From Begonia masoniana (taxonomy: Eukaryota > Streptophyta > Magnoliopsida > Cucurbitales > Begoniaceae), in NCBI GenBank assembly GCA_022432975.1, contig CM039511.1, positions 47,626,902 through 47,690,901 of the forward strand: a DNA stretch of 64,000 nt. The letters are read 5' to 3'. Shown piece by piece: positions 59,655 through 64,000 of this stretch. A program made the position numbers and the translations under genes. Within the stretch, counting starts at the first letter, position 1. Every line of letters begins with the position of its first letter. Under the pieces are notes generated by a model. That model was not told the DNA's origin, did no database searches, and saw only the letters and a program-made list of their open reading frames with translations.

Positions 59655-60979
59655 TGTAACAGCCGGTTTTACGAGATTTTATAATTCCATTAAATAATGT
59701 CATTTTTGTAAATATGTCAAATTAAGTATGTTTTGGGAACGGAAATTTTTATTGGGACCTAAATAACAAATTGGAATTTATGATGAAATGAGGAAATTGG
59801 AGAAAACGAATAGTTAGTCAAATAACGAGATAAGTTGGAGAAACAAAACTAAGTTCAACCAAACAAGCAATTGGATGGAGGGGCAAATTAGGAAGTAAAA
59901 GGGGGTAGTTGGGAACACCAAGTGAGAGTGTGACAAGTGTCAAAACTTGTAGGAGAAGCTTGGCAAAGGCAACAGCTTCCTTTTCCCTCCCTTACGAGAA
60001 ACCACATTTACTTTCACTCTTTCTCTCCTTTAACCTTCACAGCCACAAAAATTCTCTCCACCCCTACACTCCACAATTCAACGGCTCCTCCAACCGATCG
60101 ATTTCCTTCACGATTCATTCCTAAATCGCAACCCTAGGTAATGTTTTAATGTTCTGGATTGTTAGCTTTCGATTTTAAAGATGTTATTCAGATAGGGTTT
60201 CGTTAGAAATTGCCGATGGAAGTTAGAAATCGTTAGCTGTTGGAATGTTGAATGATAATAAGGCATTTATGATTATGGAGGATAGTTAAGTGGAACTAAC
60301 ATAGTCCGATTGGGTTTGACTCAGTTCTAATGCAATGTGTTATAAATTGTCTTAGGTGAACAAGCTTTCGGATAGTGCTTAGTGTGCTGAGGAATTGAGG
60401 TAAGTTCTCATGACTTACTATGGCCGATTGGCCTACACCATATGTCAAGCTTTGTCTTTTGAGGATTGTTGGTGAATATTGGTGTTTTGTTCGTTTAATT
60501 GCTTTGGTTGGGGTAGTTAGGGTTAATTACTTTATAGTCTGTGCTTGTGAGATTTTGATGGTATTTATATGATATTGTGCATATTGAAATGTTCATGCAT
60601 CATGGTTTTAAAACGTCATGAAAATGAATTTACATACGGGTTTCATGAAATGAACATGCATGTAAAGGCAAGTAAAGTATCACAGTAAACAACCATGGCA
60701 TAGGGTTATCGGGGATGAGGTTCAGACCTGACGTTCCGTGGTGAGCGAGTTTTCCTCCCATCAGATGGTGTAGGCTGTCTAACCGCTTGATGTGCCCTAT
60801 CCATATGTCGAGCGTTTCCGATAACCATAGACTAACACGTACCGATATATGAAATAACATGGACGGTTTTCTTAGCATTGAGCATACATGATCATGCATT
60901 GGCATTTACGTAGAATTTTCTGAGATTTTTATCTCATAGGTGTCTTTATGGTGTAGGTGATATAGAGCAAGGTGAGGAG
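59655..60979 (+). repeat. 3' LTR of the outer element, truncated by insertion
   Basis: TGTAACAGCCGGTTTTACG parallels the 5' LTR (16138). It has first donor 60138, 44-nt micro-exon 60356-60399, second intron 60400-60956, and stem GGTTATCGG (60704-60712) with CCGATAACC (60818-60826). It ends at the equivalent of 17462 in the 5' LTR, where another LTR starts. Confidence 0.92.
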
Positions 60980-63389
60980 TGTAACACCCGACAATTTCGG
61001 CCAGGTGATTTCTTAACTAATTTAACTATCACCATTATTATTGGACCTTTTGATTTAAATTTAATATCAAGATTTGCTCCAAATTGTGTGAAACTAGGTT
61101 GGGTGGCAAAATTGTTATAAGGGTGGGTTGTGATCGTTATATAAAGGAAATGAAAATTTTTTAAACCTCACCAACGCCACTGTAGCCGACACTTTCTCCT
61201 TCCAGCGATTTTCTCTCCCGAGCTCTCGCTCTCTGCCAGCCAGTAATCCTTCCTTCGACGACCAATTTCCTTGCTATTTCTCGGATACTTTACGCTCGAG
61301 GTATGGGTTAGACAATGTAGTTGTCGGTTAGTTGTTAAGCTCTGTTTTTCAGCTTAGTGTTCGGGTTTGGTTTCTCTAATGGCCGAGTAACAATAGTAAC
61401 ATTTATAATCTGGATTTAGTAATGTCATTTCCGAATCGATTCTGGACATTTAATATAACCGACCCTGATTAATCGTTAGTTGAACTTTGTTGTTTCGGTT
61501 TTTGGATTTCAGACTGCACACCGAGAACTAGACTAAGGGATTCGGGAATGACTTTAACTACTAGATCCTCGGATGACTTGTGATTAGGACTTTTAGGATT
61601 TTGTTTTAACTACTGCGATGTAAATGTTTTAGGTGAAGAAATCTGAAGAAAAGGAGCACGAATTTGCTAAGGAAGCCAGGTAAGTGAATGTATTAAGATT
61701 TCCGGCCATTAGGGCCCTACATCTTAAAGGTACTAAATTAGTTATGTGTTTGATGTTTGTTTTAAGTTAGTAAGATAGTTGTACTTGAATGATTTACGGA
61801 TGTTTGAGAACTATGTTATATGATGTTCTGATAGAGTCTATGAAGTCAACTTTCTAGTATGATATTTTCCATAGTCTGATGATTTAAGAACATTCATGTC
61901 ATGCATCATGATTTACTTCTCAAGCACATGAAAATGATTTATGAGCATGTTTTTCCCCCATGAACAAGATATGAGAATGAATATGAAACTTATGCAACTG
62001 GATTAAGTGAGGGTTGGGGGCGGTTTGGCGTATGTCACTTTCCAAAGAGAAGGACCATGAATACGGCCCGAAAGGGACTATGTACACTTGCACTGTCATC
62101 CCCCCTTTACGGCACAAATCCTCTCTTAATCCATATGATGAAAGTGATGAATAAGAACACGAACAAGAACAAGAAAAGAGCATGAAACGAACATGATCAT
62201 GGTTTTCTCGCAACTATGCATTCACGTATACATGTTAGTATTGCATTCCTTACTATGCATTAGGCTTATAGTTTAAAACTTATGATGTAGGTGACGAAAT
62301 ATCAGGTGAGGATTCAAAATTTAATGAAGCTGTCTAAGTTTGGTTGCTGGAAGGTGTTTAGGGAGCAATTCTGTGGCTGGATGGCAATTATGACCCGTGG
62401 TTATGCTCATTTTATGTCAGTAAGATTTATGAGAAAACTGATGTCTAAGTAGGATAAAATCATGTTTTTAATTTGGACTTGAAATTGTCTGGTTCAACTT
62501 CTGAGTTTGAGGATGATTGTAAGAACCTAGGACATCCTTTTTTATATGAGTCTTCCGCTTACGTATCCTGAACAAATCTATGATTTTTATTCGTTTAAGG
62601 TTTATGTCCATCAAGTTGAAATGTGTGGGAGTCGAGGTATTTCATGTTGATTGAAGTTACTTGATGATTATTGTGTTTTACTATTGAATGATAGAAGCTG
62701 GATGTAGACATCTGTGAAGGTCAGGTTACCTTTCTGTCGGTATGAGTTGTTTAAAGATTTCCAGGTTTCATTGCTGTGTGATAGAAGTTGGGTGAACGTA
62801 TCATCCGGCTGAAGTCATCGGCAGGAGCTGTGTGATAGAAGCTGGATGAATGAATCATCCGGCTGACGTCATCGGCAGGAGCTGTGTGATAGAAGCTGGA
62901 TGAATGAATCATCCGGCTACGTCACCAGTGGATGGTGAACGTTTATTGTTCACCGGACGATGTCTCTTATCGGATGAGGTAAGTGAGTCACGTGTTTTGC
63001 ACAAGCCTACCCGAAGATGTCTCTGACGGATGAGGACATCATCCGGCTGACGTCATCGGTGGATGGTGAATGATTGTTGTTCACCGGATGATGTCTCTTA
63101 CTGGCGATGTTAAGTACTCATGTGAGATGCACATGATAACCAGATGATGTAGATTTTCACTACCGGCAGAAGCGAGCCCTGTGCTTGTCGTTTAGCGATC
63201 GACATAAGTGAGTTTTATGTTTTTTCGTTTAGTGATCGGTAGAGGTCGAGTGTTTTATGTATCGGATGATGTGGGTAGAGCTGCTTGTTGTCTAGCAACC
63301 GGCAGATGCCTACGATTTCGAGCAGCTCAAGAATAATGAGGTCGAGTGCTCTAAGGGCATTTTCTATTGCCTGATTATGTTACAAAACC
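60980..63389 (+). repeat. LTR of the element M family, interrupted near its end
   Basis: TGTAACACCCGACAATTTCG. TATA (TTATATAAA) near 61138, first donor 61301, micro-exon 61633-61679 (47 nt), donor 61680, CATGCATCATG near 61904, stem TGGATTAAGTGAGGGTT (61999-62015) with AATCCTCTCTTAATCCA (62117-62133), acceptor TATGATGTAG ending 62290. Minisatellites with TGACGTCATCGG follow. By comparison with 40938-43568, roughly the last 0.1 kb is cut off by the LTR at 63390. Confidence 0.87.
62760..62935 (+). repeat. Roughly 58-bp tandem repeat with CATCCGGCTGACGTCATCGG
   Basis: Three units: GTGTGATAGAAG(C/T)TGG(A/G)TGAA, then ATCATCCGGCTGACGTCATC, then GGCAGGAGCT. A further TGACGTCATCGG unit lies near 63038. 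Confidence 0.9.
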
Positions 63390-64000
63390 TGTAACACCCG
63401 ACAATTTCGGCCAGGTGATTTTCTTAACCATTTTGATTATCACCCTTTTTATTAACCTTTATGATTTTAAATTTAATGTCAAGACATATTTATTACAAGT
63501 TAAGTGAAACTAGGTTGTGTGGCAGGGTTGTAATTAAGGATGGATGGATCAAGTATAAATAGGATATGGAAACCTTAAACCCCATTTAAACCTAACTGTA
63601 GCCGACGCATTCACTCTCGGCGATTTCTCTCTTCCCCAGAGCTCTCTCCCACGGCCAACTATAGCTCCTTTCGGTGACCGATTTTCAGTCTCTGCCCCGA
63701 CAATCCACACCCTAGGTAAGACTCTATAATGTAGTCACTGATTAGCTATTTAGAACTCTGTTTTCTCTAGGATTCTTCTTTGGCAGTGAAATATTAGTGG
63801 CATTCGTAATCTGTGACTAGTTATTAGGTTGAAACTGATTATTTCTAGGATGACTTTTGGTTAGAACTTTTAGGATTTTTATTTAATACTGTAATGTGAA
63901 ATGTTTTAGGTAAAGAAGTCTGAAGTGAAGTGCTCGAGTATTGCTAAGGAAACCAGGTAAGTGAATGTATTAAGACTTCCGGCCAATAGGGCCCTACATC
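63390..64000 (+). repeat. LTR of the element M family, cut by window end
   Basis: TGTAACACCCGACAATTTCG again. TATA (AGTATAAATAGG) near 63552, first donor CCCTAG/GTAAGA at 63716, acceptor GTTTTAG ending 63909, 47-nt micro-exon 63910-63956, donor GTAAGT at 63957, then the CGGCCAATAGGGCCCTACAT motif. It is inserted into the end of the preceding LTR of the same family. Confidence 0.88.

Larger units (their letters stand above)
16138..60979 (+). mobile_element. Outer forward gypsy element, split by a 37-kb nested insertion
   Basis: A 5' LTR (16138-18409), primer site, gag, protease and the start of RT run to 20436. RNase H, integrase, tail and a 3' LTR (59655 onward) resume at 57693. The two LTRs share start and leader sequences (for example GTGAGAGTGTGACAAGTGTC, and intron-2 lengths of 557 bp in both). 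About 0.7 kb of RT is missing at the internal junction. The 3' LTR is cut at 60979 by another LTR. Presumed 5' target site TAAAA (16133-16137). Confidence 0.88.

Overview
This window is plant nuclear DNA made almost entirely of nested LTR retrotransposons, as expected of pericentromeric or other repeat-rich heterochromatin. No host protein-coding gene was recognised. The plant assignment rests on Ty3/gypsy polyproteins with a plant Tekay/Del-like chromovirus layout (gag CCHC knuckle, aspartic protease, RT, RNase H, DDE integrase, C-terminal chromodomain-like tail), on LTRs of 1.9-2.8 kb, on initiator-tRNA-Met primer sites (TGGTATCAGAGC), and on two complete Cassandra TRIM elements whose LTRs carry 5S rRNA-like sequence. 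The species cannot be named from the sequence. All coding regions but one are decayed.

Layout. 1-6879: a degenerate gypsy element, 5' end cut by the window, sitting in an integrase fragment (6880-7466). 7473-8690: non-coding remnants starting at a primer-binding site. 8691-15697: three solo or truncated LTRs (one forward, two reverse), with Cassandra copy 1 (11826-12750) in the middle one. 16056-16137: a Cassandra stub cut by an outer forward gypsy element. That outer element starts at 16138, is split in its RT domain at 20436, resumes at 57693, and its 3' LTR (59655-60979) is broken by further LTRs (60980 and 63390 onward). The 37 kb inside it is a reverse-strand gypsy element (20437-57693). 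This reverse element was itself hit by a young, near-complete gypsy element (29583-39382), two solo LTRs (40938-43568, target duplication ATCAT; 45186-47990, target duplication GATAC/GATGC) and a 7 kb non-coding LARD-type element (49106-56091, target duplication TAAAC). The LARD contains Cassandra copy 2 (51770-52594, target duplication CAAAT).

A 100-N gap (26391-26490) is flanked by two near-identical copies of the same junction (about 21.1-25.7 kb and 27.1-31.6 kb). This most likely reflects two overlapping or haplotypic contigs laid end to end rather than a biological duplication.

The most interesting signal lies in the LTRs. Nearly all the large gypsy LTRs, although their sequences have diverged widely, share one ordered leader module: TATA box; pyrimidine-rich first exon ending in a splice donor; a splice-acceptor-like site; a micro-exon of 44-47 nt; a strong second donor (GTAAGT); a conserved CATGCATCATG motif; a long-range stem-loop; a TACTAAG-like branch site; and a TGTAG/GTGA acceptor. 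Downstream come hairpin clusters with 11-15 bp arms and minisatellites carrying TGACGTCA. I read this as a conserved, spliced and structured LTR leader. That reading is inference from sequence pattern; RNA data would decide it.
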